A stretch of 64,000 bases of DNA, taken from NCBI RefSeq assembly GCF_021245735.1, contig NZ_JAJISB010000014.1:1-64000 (forward strand), given 5' to 3'. Both the position numbers and the translations under genes were made by a program. The notes under the pieces are model-generated. The model did no database searches, was not told the DNA's origin, and saw only the letters and a program-made list of their open reading frames with translations. Shown piece after piece: positions 7,307-15,084 of this stretch; positions within the stretch are counted from its first letter, which is position 1; every line of letters begins with the position of its first letter. Origin of the DNA: Brevibacillus daliensis. GTDB taxonomy: Bacteria > Bacillota > Bacilli > Brevibacillales > Brevibacillaceae.

Positions 7307-9403
7307 CTATAAGCTTCCTAATTTATTCATGCGCTGAATTTGTCGTATTGCCTTCCGTGGTGCTGTCGCTTTTTGACCTACTAAGAAAAGAACATCGCCA
7401 TCTGGTGAATCCGCCGAACGTCCAACTCTACCAGCAATCTGTACCAGTGAGGCTTCATCAAAGATCGCTGCTTCTGCCTCCAATACTACACAATCACTAC
7501 GCGGTATCGTGACGCCCCTTTCCAAAATCGTAGTGGTAACTAGCATGATGTATTCTTTTTGCCGAAAAGCCTTTACCTTATGCTCCCGTTCAGGATCAGC
7601 AGCATGAACCCCCTCTATCTGCCCTACGAAATCTGGAAAGTGTTTTCGTAAATAAGTAAGTACGACAGGAATCATTTCGATACGGGCAACAAAGAGAAAA
7701 ATCTGCCGGTTTTCACGTAGGGAATCATTGCATAATTCCAGTAATGGAGGGATGGGGAGCTGTTTTTCCAGCTTGTATCGCAAGCGAGATATCCGTTCCA
7801 CTCGTGGTACAGGAAGCGGAAATCCATGATAGCGGGCAGGTAGAATAGCGTGGCTCTGTGAGGATAATGGTAGGCTACTGTAATTGGTCTTCCTCCTCAA
7901 GAAGCAGCCACTTCTTGTGGTCATATCACCGAATTGTACCAATTGTTTTTGTAAATAGGTTGGCGGTGTAGCACTTAAATAGAGGGTCTTCCCACCAGGT
8001 ACGAGTGAGCGTTTCACTGCATGATATAGCATTTGATCCCCGTGATAGGGAAACGCATCAACCTCATCAATTATTATTAAATGAAAGCGTTGATAATTAC
8101 GTAGCATTTGATGAGTGGTAGAAATAACGATCCTGCTATTTTCCCATTTTTGGAGTGAACTACCGTGGATAGCCAATACCGAGATGGTAGGAAAAACCTG
8201 TGCAATGCGTGGCGCTAATTCCAGGACAACATCTTTACGTGGAGTAGCAATGCAGACATTTCCCCCGAGCTGAAGAATCTCTTCCATAGCAGGGAAAATA
8301 AGCTCTGTCTTACCAGCACCGCAAACTGCCCAAATAAGAAAAGAAGGTGAAACGGATGTTACGAATGATCTCGCCTGCTCTGCCACTGATGCCTGTCGTG
8401 GTGAAAAGTTACCTTTCCACCGTAAGTAAACGTTATCCTCTGCATGCATGTGTAAGGGTCCCTCTTGTTGCTCTAAGGATGCTAAGGTAGCAGGCGGTGA
8501 TAATCTGGTAGCCAGTGTATTTAATTGCGAAATCGGACGAGTAGGTAAATTCGCATGTAGAGAAAGAGAAAGCTTATCCCCATTTGGTATACAAACCAGT
8601 GGAACACAGCACTTGCATCTTCCCATGCTCAAACAGTTAAAACAGTACGCACATGCTTGTCCACATGTGTAACATTCCACCTTATCAATAGTAGCCTGAC
8701 TACTGCAACGTTCACAGGTAAACAGCAACTGGTTCTTCCAGGCTGATCGCTTTACTTCTAATCGTACGCTGGGTTTCCATTCAGCCTTTTCTAACAATAC
8801 TAGCCTTTGAAAACCTGCTATCCAGCCTGTTTCTAAATGTGGGGCTTGCTCCAACCACTTTTTTGTCTCTTCTAACAGAAGTGCTCGACCTTTTACATGA
8901 GTTTCGATGAATGTGGCGCACTGATCTACCAGATTTTGAGTCAGGAGCTGATTATTCGATTTTGATTCCGACTCCAATTTGTACTCCTCATGTTCTTGAA
9001 TACTCCTCTTAAAATCTCTGCAACTCTGCCCAAGAGCTTTTTCAGTCTGTTGTATATCCATTTGAAAACAAACAGTGTTACCATAGCCTGTTTCCCTTGT
9101 TTCACGGACATATAACCTATTTACCTCCTTCGTATAGTCACCAGCCGCTTTTTTTGCTCTATCCAATGTTTTATCTAACCATTTATTCTCTGGAAGACCA
9201 TCTTCATTTCGTACATCCTTCAATTGTTGATTTACCTTTTCCCGTAATGCAAAAATCAAGGCAAGCGATCGGCTCCTACCAATTATGTGAAGCCTGCTTC
9301 CTTCCTGTTCAGCCCAAAATTGCTGATCCACTTCATACACAGGCGTAATATGTGCACTTGCTGTCCGATCTCTTTCTTTTACATACAACACATATTCTCG
9401 CAT
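7307..9403 (-). CDS. comFA: ComFA, DNA-uptake ATP-dependent helicase
   Basis: ComFA is a membrane-associated ATPase thought to drive single-stranded DNA import. This 698-residue protein has a central four-cysteine zinc motif (CERCSSQATIDKVECYTCGQACAYC). A DEAD/DEAH helicase core follows, with Walker A AVCGAGKTELIF, DEVD box IIIDEVDAF, motif III LSATPP, and motif VI QIAGRVGRS. The N-terminal 230 residues are longer and less conserved than in B. subtilis ComFA. The ATG follows a GGGGG site. It starts about 120 nt from the preceding small membrane protein gene, past a terminator. Confidence 0.95.
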   Translation of the reverse strand: MREYVLYVKERDRTASAHITPVYEVDQQFWAEQEGSRLHIIGRSRSLALIFALREKVNQQLKDVRNEDGLPENKWLDKTLDRAKKAAGDYTKEVNRLYVRETRETGYGNTVCFQMDIQQTEKALGQSCRDFKRSIQEHEEYKLESESKSNNQLLTQNLVDQCATFIETHVKGRALLLEETKKWLEQAPHLETGWIAGFQRLVLLEKAEWKPSVRLEVKRSAWKNQLLFTCERCSSQATIDKVECYTCGQACAYCFNCLSMGRCKCCVPLVCIPNGDKLSLSLHANLPTRPISQLNTLATRLSPPATLASLEQQEGPLHMHAEDNVYLRWKGNFSPRQASVAEQARSFVTSVSPSFLIWAVCGAGKTELIFPAMEEILQLGGNVCIATPRKDVVLELAPRIAQVFPTISVLAIHGSSLQKWENSRIVISTTHQMLRNYQRFHLIIIDEVDAFPYHGDQMLYHAVKRSLVPGGKTLYLSATPPTYLQKQLVQFGDMTTRSGCFLRRKTNYSSLPLSSQSHAILPARYHGFPLPVPRVERISRLRYKLEKQLPIPPLLELCNDSLRENRQIFLFVARIEMIPVVLTYLRKHFPDFVGQIEGVHAADPEREHKVKAFRQKEYIMLVTTTILERGVTIPRSDCVVLEAEAAIFDEASLVQIAGRVGRSADSPDGDVLFLVGQKATAPRKAIRQIQRMNKLGSL

Positions 9404-9470
9404 GCCCTTTCCCCCGCTCCCATTCCAATTTCTTTCATTTTGGTAAAAGACAGCGAGCGCCGCAAGAAAA

Positions 9471-9496
9471 TCAAAAAAAGCCGCCTCTTTGGCGAC
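9471..9496 (-). terminator. Rho-independent terminator after the small membrane protein
   Basis: On the minus strand GTCGCC-loop-GGCGGC forms a short GC-rich hairpin directly followed by seven T. It separates the 62-residue membrane protein gene from comFA. Confidence 0.75.
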
Positions 9497-9527
9497 TTGG
9501 TAAAAAATGAACTGATTTTCCTATTCA

Positions 9528-9716
9528 TTACTTATTGAAATAATAGATAAAAATCCCTAAAAAAATAACGGTACATACTGCATAGATTGCTATTAATCTG
9601 GTTAGATTTTTTTTGGTCCTCGTTCCGTAACCTGATTCTTTCGGTTTCAAGCCTACCATGACTGTACCTATAGCTGCTACTACAACGAGAGCAAGAATTA
9701 CAAAAATCATTTGCAT
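9528..9716 (-). CDS. Small two-helix membrane protein, unknown function
   Basis: I do not recognise this 62-residue protein. It has an N-terminal hydrophobic helix (IFVILALVVVAAIGTVMV), a short basic cytoplasmic-type loop (KPKESGYGTRTKKN) and a second helix (LIAIYAVCTVIFLGIFIYYF). The sequence layout is typical of a genuine small membrane protein, and it has its own terminator. No strong ribosome site is seen, so the start is uncertain. It lies between the degSU cluster and comFA. Confidence 0.55.
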   Translation of the reverse strand: MQMIFVILALVVVAAIGTVMVGLKPKESGYGTRTKKNLTRLIAIYAVCTVIFLGIFIYYFNK

Positions 9717-9830
9717 AACTCATTTCACTCATTTCAGCGATTTTCATATATCATACCCCAAGTTTTACATTAGACCTACAGTTAAATTTGAATGAATTGG
9801 TAAATGTATGTAAAATTACCCAATTAACAT

Positions 9831-9860
9831 AAAAAGAAGCTAGCCTTTTCAGCCAGCTTC
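9831..9860 (-). terminator. Terminator of the degS-degU-downstream gene unit
   Basis: A 9-bp stem GAAGCTGGC/GCTAGCTTC with one G-T pair is followed by TTTTT on the minus strand. It overlaps the last codons of the 123-residue gene, closing the degSU transcription unit. Confidence 0.7.
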
Positions 9861-10220
9861 CCTTTGCAACGTTCGTAGATCAATAATTACCACGTGCTCC
9901 AAACCATCTTGCTCTTCTGTTAATGTGCTTTCATGTACACGATGCAGGATCTCCTTCATTTTAACAGTGTCGTCTGACGAACCATCGTCCACAATGGAAA
10001 TCTGAATCGAACGTCCATATAAGCCTGACTGAAACATTAACTTGCGGACTACTGCTTCCAATCTATGCTCAGAATTGTATACAAGCAATTGATAATGGGT
10101 CATGGGTTCCGTAACCGTAATGAGGGTCGTCTCTCGATTCAACAATATGTAGCCCATTTTAAGCAAAAGAGTGGAGCAGCCATAAGCTGCAAGCAACCAG
10201 ATCATAAAATCAGTCACCAC
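9849..10220 (-). CDS. Single-pass membrane protein of unknown function downstream of degU
   Basis: I do not recognise the family. From a GTG start at 10220, which follows a perfect AGGAGG at 8 nt, the product is 123 residues. It has an N-terminal membrane helix (FMIWLLAAYGCSTLLLKMGYILL) and a soluble part including ISIVDDGSSDDTVKM, which resembles the nucleotide-sugar DDGSxD loop of GT-A glycosyltransferases but is much too short for a full enzyme. An upstream in-frame ATG at 10334 would overlap degU and has no good ribosome site. It is likely co-transcribed with degSU. Confidence 0.65.
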   Translation of the reverse strand: MVTDFMIWLLAAYGCSTLLLKMGYILLNRETTLITVTEPMTHYQLLVYNSEHRLEAVVRKLMFQSGLYGRSIQISIVDDGSSDDTVKMKEILHRVHESTLTEEQDGLEHVVIIDLRTLQREAG

Positions 10221-10288
10221 GGTCATCCCCTCCTGTAATAAGGTATGCCGCAGTGCTTGACTTGGTTGCTTAATCTCCACTCTTTTTA

Positions 10289-10304
10289 TTAGAAAACTTG
10301 GCTT
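10289..10304. repeat. 16-nt match to the left end of the 88-bp repeat
   Basis: TTAGAAAACTTGGCTT here is identical to the first 16 nt of the repeats at 2298 and 52161. The rest of the element is missing, so this is either a decayed remnant or chance; it lies in the gap after degU. Confidence 0.35.
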
Positions 10305-10318
10305 CATTATTCCTCGTT

Positions 10319-11026
10319 TTACAGCTTCACCCAACCATTTTTGATTGAGATAACTACCGCTTGCGTACGGTCCTGCACATTTAGCTTTTGCAGAATGCTA
10401 CTTACGTGATTTTTTACTGTTTTCTCACTGATAAACAGGAATTCACCAATCATTCTGTTACTCTTACCTTCTGCCATCAGTTGCAGTACTTCACGCTCAC
10501 GACGTGTGAGAGATTCAATAATTCTCGGGTCCATAACCGGAGCCTCTTCAAAGGATACATTACGATCCATCGACTCTTCCTGTTCGCTCAAGCGACGGAA
10601 CTCATCAATCAATTTCCCAGTAACCTTAGGATGAATGTACGCTCCACCTTGAGCTACGACACGCACAGCTTCCACCAATTCAGATGTACCCATATCTTTA
10701 AGCAGGTATCCTGAGGCTCCAGAACGAAGTGTACGATATACATAGCCCTCGTCATCATGAATAGACAGAATAATTACTTTTGTTTCTGGGCTGATTTTTA
10801 CTACTTCTTCAGCCGCCGCTACACCGTTAACGTTAGGCATATTGATATCCATAAGCAATACGTCAGGTTTATGCTCAGCTACCAGTGTAGGGGCATCTGT
10901 TCCATCCGAACCCTCCCCCACGACCTTAAAGCCGGTTTCCATATCTAGAATACGTTTAACACCTTCACGAAACAGTTGGTGGTCATCCACAAGTACAATT
11001 TTAATTTCATCTATTACTTTTTCCAC
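10319..11026 (-). CDS. degU: Response regulator DegU
   Basis: DegU is the response regulator of the DegS-DegU pair, which in Bacillus controls exoenzymes, competence and motility. The receiver domain has the acidic pair in VLVDDHQLF, the phospho-acceptor Asp in LLMDINMPN and the conserved Lys in YLLKDMG. The C-terminal LuxR-type helix-turn-helix is [18 protein letters not shown]...[21 protein letters not shown] start (235 residues) is favoured because AGGAGG abuts the upstream TTG but is 9 nt from the GTG. It follows degS by 24 nt. Confidence 0.95.
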   Translation of the reverse strand: MEKVIDEIKIVLVDDHQLFREGVKRILDMETGFKVVGEGSDGTDAPTLVAEHKPDVLLMDINMPNVNGVAAAEEVVKISPETKVIILSIHDDEGYVYRTLRSGASGYLLKDMGTSELVEAVRVVAQGGAYIHPKVTGKLIDEFRRLSEQEESMDRNVSFEEAPVMDPRIIESLTRREREVLQLMAEGKSNRMIGEFLFISEKTVKNHVSSILQKLNVQDRTQAVVISIKNGWVKL

Positions 11027-11050
11027 TGTATTCAACCTCCTCTATTTCTA

Positions 11051-12211
11051 TCATTTTTTTGATTTAGCAGATGAACGGAGTGGTAATTGAATGACCACCT
11101 TCGTACCACCATGGATATTCGAAGTAATCCCCAATCTTCCGTCTAATAATTGACAGCGCTCTTTCATACCCATAATTCCAAACGAGTTACCTTTTTTCTT
11201 CACTTCTTTCATGTCAAATCCAATTCCGTCGTCTTTAACAACAATAAATACGTTTTCCATTTGGAATTCCACTTTTATCTGCACAAAATTGGCCTTCGCA
11301 TGTTTATCCACATTATTTAAACATTCCTGCACTAGACGAAAAGCTGCTGCTTTAAAGGAACTTTCCAAATCTTGTTCCTTTCCAAAAACAATCAGATCAA
11401 TATGTACTTTGCTTCGATCCTCAAATGTTTGAATATATTTTTGGAGGGTTGGAATTAATCCTAGATCATCAAGTGCCATAGGACGTAGATCAAAAATAAT
11501 TTTGCGTACATCTGACAAACTCATTCGAACTATTTCTTTTAAGGAAGCTAATTCGGTTTTTGCATCTTCCACCTGCTGATTTCGTAGCATCTTCTCTACA
11601 ATCTCTGTGCGTAAAACCACATTCGCCATTGATTGCGCAGGCCCGTCATGAATGTCGCGTGCAACGCGTTTACGCTCTTCCTCTTGAGCCTGGATAATTT
11701 TCAGACCCATCAATTGATGTTGCTTGGCTGACTCTAAAGCTTCCTCAACCTGAGATAAGTCACCTGCCAAAAAGCTATGCACTACACTAATTTGGCTAAG
11801 AAGTCCTTCTGCTCGATCGATCGTATCCAGGATATTGCGCAAGCGCAGTTCCAATTCATCCCGTCTCTTTTTTAAATTATTTTCTCTCTCGCGCATCAGA
11901 GAGAGTTCGATCTGGATGTTATGAGCTTCCTCGTAAGCAGAGCGAATATTTGATTCTGAAAAACTTTGAAAATTGCGGCTTACTTGTACTAGTCGTGCCC
12001 GAGAACGCCGTGATTGTAATTCCAGGTTGTCCACGGTTTGAATGACATCTGCCAATAACTGACGAATTTCTACAATTTCTTTTTTTATGGTATTACTCTC
12101 AAGACGAGCGCTTTCCGCAATCTGAAAGATTTGTTCCTTGCTCATCTCGACAGTTTTAATTGTTTTTTTAATGACCCCATCCAGAAGACTAATATTTATG
12201 CCCTGATCCAT
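11051..12211 (-). CDS. degS: Sensor histidine kinase DegS
   Basis: DegS is a soluble sensor kinase with no membrane helices. The N-terminal ~180 residues are predicted coiled coil (the DegS sensor domain), followed by the HisKA_3 box ERKRVARDIHDGPAQSMANVV with the phospho-accepting His. The HATPase part has N-box QECLNNVDKHAKA and G-box DDGIGFDMKEVKKKGNSFGI. The 386-residue length matches the family. Its ATG follows GGGGGAAG. It heads the degSU unit and lies 11 nt after the polysaccharide deacetylase gene, perhaps co-transcribed. Confidence 0.96.
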   Translation of the reverse strand: MDQGINISLLDGVIKKTIKTVEMSKEQIFQIAESARLESNTIKKEIVEIRQLLADVIQTVDNLELQSRRSRARLVQVSRNFQSFSESNIRSAYEEAHNIQIELSLMRERENNLKKRRDELELRLRNILDTIDRAEGLLSQISVVHSFLAGDLSQVEEALESAKQHQLMGLKIIQAQEEERKRVARDIHDGPAQSMANVVLRTEIVEKMLRNQQVEDAKTELASLKEIVRMSLSDVRKIIFDLRPMALDDLGLIPTLQKYIQTFEDRSKVHIDLIVFGKEQDLESSFKAAAFRLVQECLNNVDKHAKANFVQIKVEFQMENVFIVVKDDGIGFDMKEVKKKGNSFGIMGMKERCQLLDGRLGITSNIHGGTKVVIQLPLRSSAKSKK

Positions 12212-12222
12212 GTGCTTCCCCC

Positions 12223-13299
12223 TTACTCTTCCAGTTTCACCTTCGTAAACAACTCGTGAAGTTGAGCTGCACCGATTTCTTTTTTGCCCACATCAATTCG
12301 CGGGATGGCATAAGGGTTCTCATTAGGTCCTACAGTACCAGGACGGGAGGTAAACGCATACTGATATCCAGCTTCTTTTGCAGATTCTATTACAATATTG
12401 CTCGTAAACCCTAGTGGCATTGATATCACCTTGGCACCTTGATCCAAGAGATCCTCCAGTGCCACTCTGGACATCATAAAGTCCACGTACAGTCTATCTC
12501 GATATTCTCCCTCGTTTTCAACGCGATATAGATCTTCCAGAAATACAGGTTCCGTACCTGCTTTAGGCTGTCCCCACTCGTTAGTCGCTTCCTGATGATG
12601 TAAGCTGTATGTATGCGATCCGATTGAAACCAGACCGGAATCAAGCATTTCTTCAATCTGTTGATGTGTCAATGGTGTAGTCATATTCTCACGCTTTCGG
12701 TCCAACGAATCTCGTAATCTGCTTGTAATAACAAAATTAGTTGATGGATAGCCGAATTGTCGAAGTAATGGATACGCCTCGGTATAGTAGCTTTCATACC
12801 CATCATCGAAGGTAAGAAGAACTGCATTAGGTGTCGAAATATGTTTTGTCTCCATGAATCGGATAAATTCATCCATACTAATCACATGAAAACCATTTTC
12901 CCTTAAAAAGGTTAAATGTTCCCGCAGCCGATCAGATGTCATAGCATAAGCCTGACTTGAATCTTGATTAATATGGTGGTAATTCAATATGACAACCTTA
13001 TTCTTATACCACTCTTTTGAAGGGACTGAGGCATCCTGTTTACTACCAGGTAAAGTATCTGTTTTTGAGGAGTTTGCATCTTTATTCATTTTCGTATCAG
13101 GATATTCGCCACTATTTACCATACCATTTTCATTCGCATTTTGGCTACTCTCTCTGCCCAATGTTGTATTCCAAAAGTTTTCTTGTTGCAAATTCTGCAT
13201 ATTTTCACTCTTATTAGAAGAAATGTAAAGGAATATCCCCGTTGCTAGTAAAGCCGTGATAAACACTACAACCACAATCCAAACTGGATTATTTTTCAT
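12223..13299 (-). CDS. Membrane-anchored polysaccharide deacetylase (NodB/CE4)
   Basis: The 358-residue protein starts with an uncleaved-looking signal anchor (NPVWIVVVVFITALLATGIFLYI), then about 75 polar linker residues, then a NodB-homology domain. Visible motifs are VILNYHHI, the metal motif TFDDGYESYYTEAYP, the His motif IGSHTYSLHH and the late MPLGF segment. CE4 enzymes remove acetyl groups from peptidoglycan or other surface glycans. The substrate cannot be assigned from sequence. It precedes degS by 11 nt in the same direction. Confidence 0.9.
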   Translation of the reverse strand: MKNNPVWIVVVVFITALLATGIFLYISSNKSENMQNLQQENFWNTTLGRESSQNANENGMVNSGEYPDTKMNKDANSSKTDTLPGSKQDASVPSKEWYKNKVVILNYHHINQDSSQAYAMTSDRLREHLTFLRENGFHVISMDEFIRFMETKHISTPNAVLLTFDDGYESYYTEAYPLLRQFGYPSTNFVITSRLRDSLDRKRENMTTPLTHQQIEEMLDSGLVSIGSHTYSLHHQEATNEWGQPKAGTEPVFLEDLYRVENEGEYRDRLYVDFMMSRVALEDLLDQGAKVISMPLGFTSNIVIESAKEAGYQYAFTSRPGTVGPNENPYAIPRIDVGKKEIGAAQLHELFTKVKLEE

Positions 13300-13437
13300 G
13301 TTGCAAAAGTTCCTTTTCTTCTTATTATAGTGCTTTTCGACAAAGATTTACAGATTCCTTTGTTGTGCTATTTATCACAATCATATATTTTTTCATTTTG
13401 ATGTTCTTTTTACGTTTATTATTCTTACCACTTAAAA

Positions 13438-13473
13438 AAGCCCCAAATCACATTATCTCGTGATTTGAGGCTT
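13438..13473 (-). terminator. Terminator of metK
   Basis: The minus strand forms a 14-position stem with one mismatch, AAGCCTCAAATCAC/GTGATTTGGGGCTT, followed by six T. It lies 20 nt after the metK stop codon. Confidence 0.85.
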
Positions 13474-13493
13474 TACCTACTTATCTAATGGTC

Positions 13494-14699
13494 CTACAAA
13501 GAGGCTGCATCCTTCTTCAAATCTTCCGCTTTATCTGTTTGCTCCCAAGGAACATTCAAATCGTTGCGTCCGAAATGACCGTAAGCTGCTGTTTGTTTGT
13601 AGATTGGGCGACGAAGGTCCAATTGCTTGATGATTCCTGCTGGGCGTAGATCGAAGTGCTTACGGATCAATGCTACCAGATCGGATTCAGAAATAGTTCC
13701 TGTGCCAAAAGTATCAACAGCGATTGATACCGGTTGTGCTACCCCGATTGCATACGCTACTTGTACTTCACATTTTTCAGCAAGTCCTGCTGCTACGATA
13801 TTTTTCGCTACATAGCGAGCTGCATAAGCACCGGAACGGTCAACTTTGGTTGGATCCTTACCAGAGAATGCTCCACCGCCATGACGAGCGTATCCACCGT
13901 ATGTGTCAACGATGATCTTACGTCCTGTAAGACCAGCATCCCCTTGAGGACCACCGATAACGAAACGTCCTGTTGGGTTGATGAAATACTTCGTGTTCTC
14001 GTCCAACAATTCAGCTGGAACGATTGGCTTGATTACATTTTCAATTAGATCTTTTTTGATCTGATCCAGTTCTACTTCTGGAGCATGTTGCGTAGAAATA
14101 ACGATCGTGTCGATACGAACTGGTTTATCACCATCGTATTCAACCGTTACTTGTGTTTTACCATCTGGACGCAGGTAAGTAAGCGTACCATCTTTACGCA
14201 CTTCAGTCAGACGGCGAGACAATTGGTGAGCCATGCTGATTGGAAGTGGCATTAATTCAGGAGTTTCATTACATGCGAAACCGAACATCAAGCCTTGGTC
14301 ACCAGCACCAATTGCTTCGATTTCTTCATCAGTCATGCTACCTTCGCGAGCTTCTAATGCTTTATCTACACCTAGTGCAATATCAGCAGATTGTTCTCCG
14401 ATAGCAGTAATTACACCACATGTATCTGCATCAAAACCATACTTGGCACGATCATAACCGATCTCACGGATTGTTTCGCGCACAAGCTTTTGAATGTCTA
14501 CATAAGTAGAAGTAGTAATTTCGCCTGCTACTAGTACAAGACCAGTAGTAACAGAAGTTTCACACGCTACACGTGCATTCGCGTCTTTAGACAAGATTGC
14601 ATCTAGAATGGAATCTGAGATTTGGTCACAGATTTTATCCGGATGTCCTTCCGTTACAGACTCAGAAGTAAACAAACGACGACCTTTTTGCAATGCCAT
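13494..14699 (-). CDS. metK: S-adenosylmethionine synthetase
   Basis: MetK makes SAM from methionine and ATP. The 401-residue sequence shows the start [20 protein letters not shown], the ATP motif [12 protein letters not shown] and the P-loop-like [16 protein letters not shown]. The ATG follows GGAGG. It stands alone on the minus strand, with a SAM-I riboswitch and terminator in its leader, giving direct end-product control, as for metK of Bacilli. Confidence 0.98.
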   Translation of the reverse strand: MALQKGRRLFTSESVTEGHPDKICDQISDSILDAILSKDANARVACETSVTTGLVLVAGEITTSTYVDIQKLVRETIREIGYDRAKYGFDADTCGVITAIGEQSADIALGVDKALEAREGSMTDEEIEAIGAGDQGLMFGFACNETPELMPLPISMAHQLSRRLTEVRKDGTLTYLRPDGKTQVTVEYDGDKPVRIDTIVISTQHAPEVELDQIKKDLIENVIKPIVPAELLDENTKYFINPTGRFVIGGPQGDAGLTGRKIIVDTYGGYARHGGGAFSGKDPTKVDRSGAYAARYVAKNIVAAGLAEKCEVQVAYAIGVAQPVSIAVDTFGTGTISESDLVALIRKHFDLRPAGIIKQLDLRRPIYKQTAAYGHFGRNDLNVPWEQTDKAEDLKKDAASL

Positions 14700-14845
14700 A
14701 AATAAACCTCCTCAATCTAATTACGTCATACTTTATATAAAAGATTGCCGAGCCAGGTTCTAATCACTACAAAACGTTTGAATTCGTTTTGTTGTTCACA
14801 TGTAGTAATTTCTTTTTTGTAAAAAAAATGAAAATACTTCTTTAC

Positions 14846-14884
14846 ACAAAAAGAAAAACCCTTCCCTCGGCAGAGGAAAAGGTT
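14846..14884 (-). terminator. Intrinsic terminator of the SAM riboswitch expression platform
   Basis: On the minus strand a 12-bp stem (AACCTTTTCCTC paired with GAGGGAAGGGTT, two G-U pairs) closes a TGCC loop and is followed by TTTTTCTTTTT. It lies between the aptamer and metK. AACCTTTT can also pair with AAGAGGTT at the aptamer's 3' side with one mismatch, giving an antiterminator. Confidence 0.88.
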
Positions 14885-14907
14885 GCTTTTTACATGCGTT
14901 CCCTAAC

Positions 14908-15011
14908 CTCTTATCGGCCAGAGTGAATCATTCTCACTCTGCTGGTTAGCACCGCTCAAAACGGTTGCCGGGCTTCATAGGGCCAGTCCCTCCACCTACT
15001 CTGGATAAGAG
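14908..15011 (-). ncRNA. SAM-I (S-box) riboswitch controlling metK
   Basis: The minus strand carries the S-box signature: P1 GATAAGAG at one end pairs with CTCTTATC at the other. Between them lie GGTGGAGGGACTGGCCC, ATGAAGCCCGGCAACC and GGTGCTAACC, then an AGAGTGAGAATGATTCACTCT hairpin. SAM binding stabilises P1, frees the downstream terminator and stops metK transcription. Aptamer, terminator and promoter are all visible in order. Confidence 0.95.
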
Positions 15012-15028
15012 TAATATCCATGATTTAT

Positions 15029-15057
15029 AGAATAATGCTTTTTCTATAGCGTGTCAA
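15029..15057 (-). promoter_or_regulatory. Sigma-A promoter of the metK riboswitch transcript
   Basis: Consensus TTGACA lies 17 nt upstream of TATTCT on the minus strand, about 18 nt before the aptamer begins. Confidence 0.8.
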
Positions 15058-15084
15058 CGTCGTTTTGACATTTTCCATCCACTC

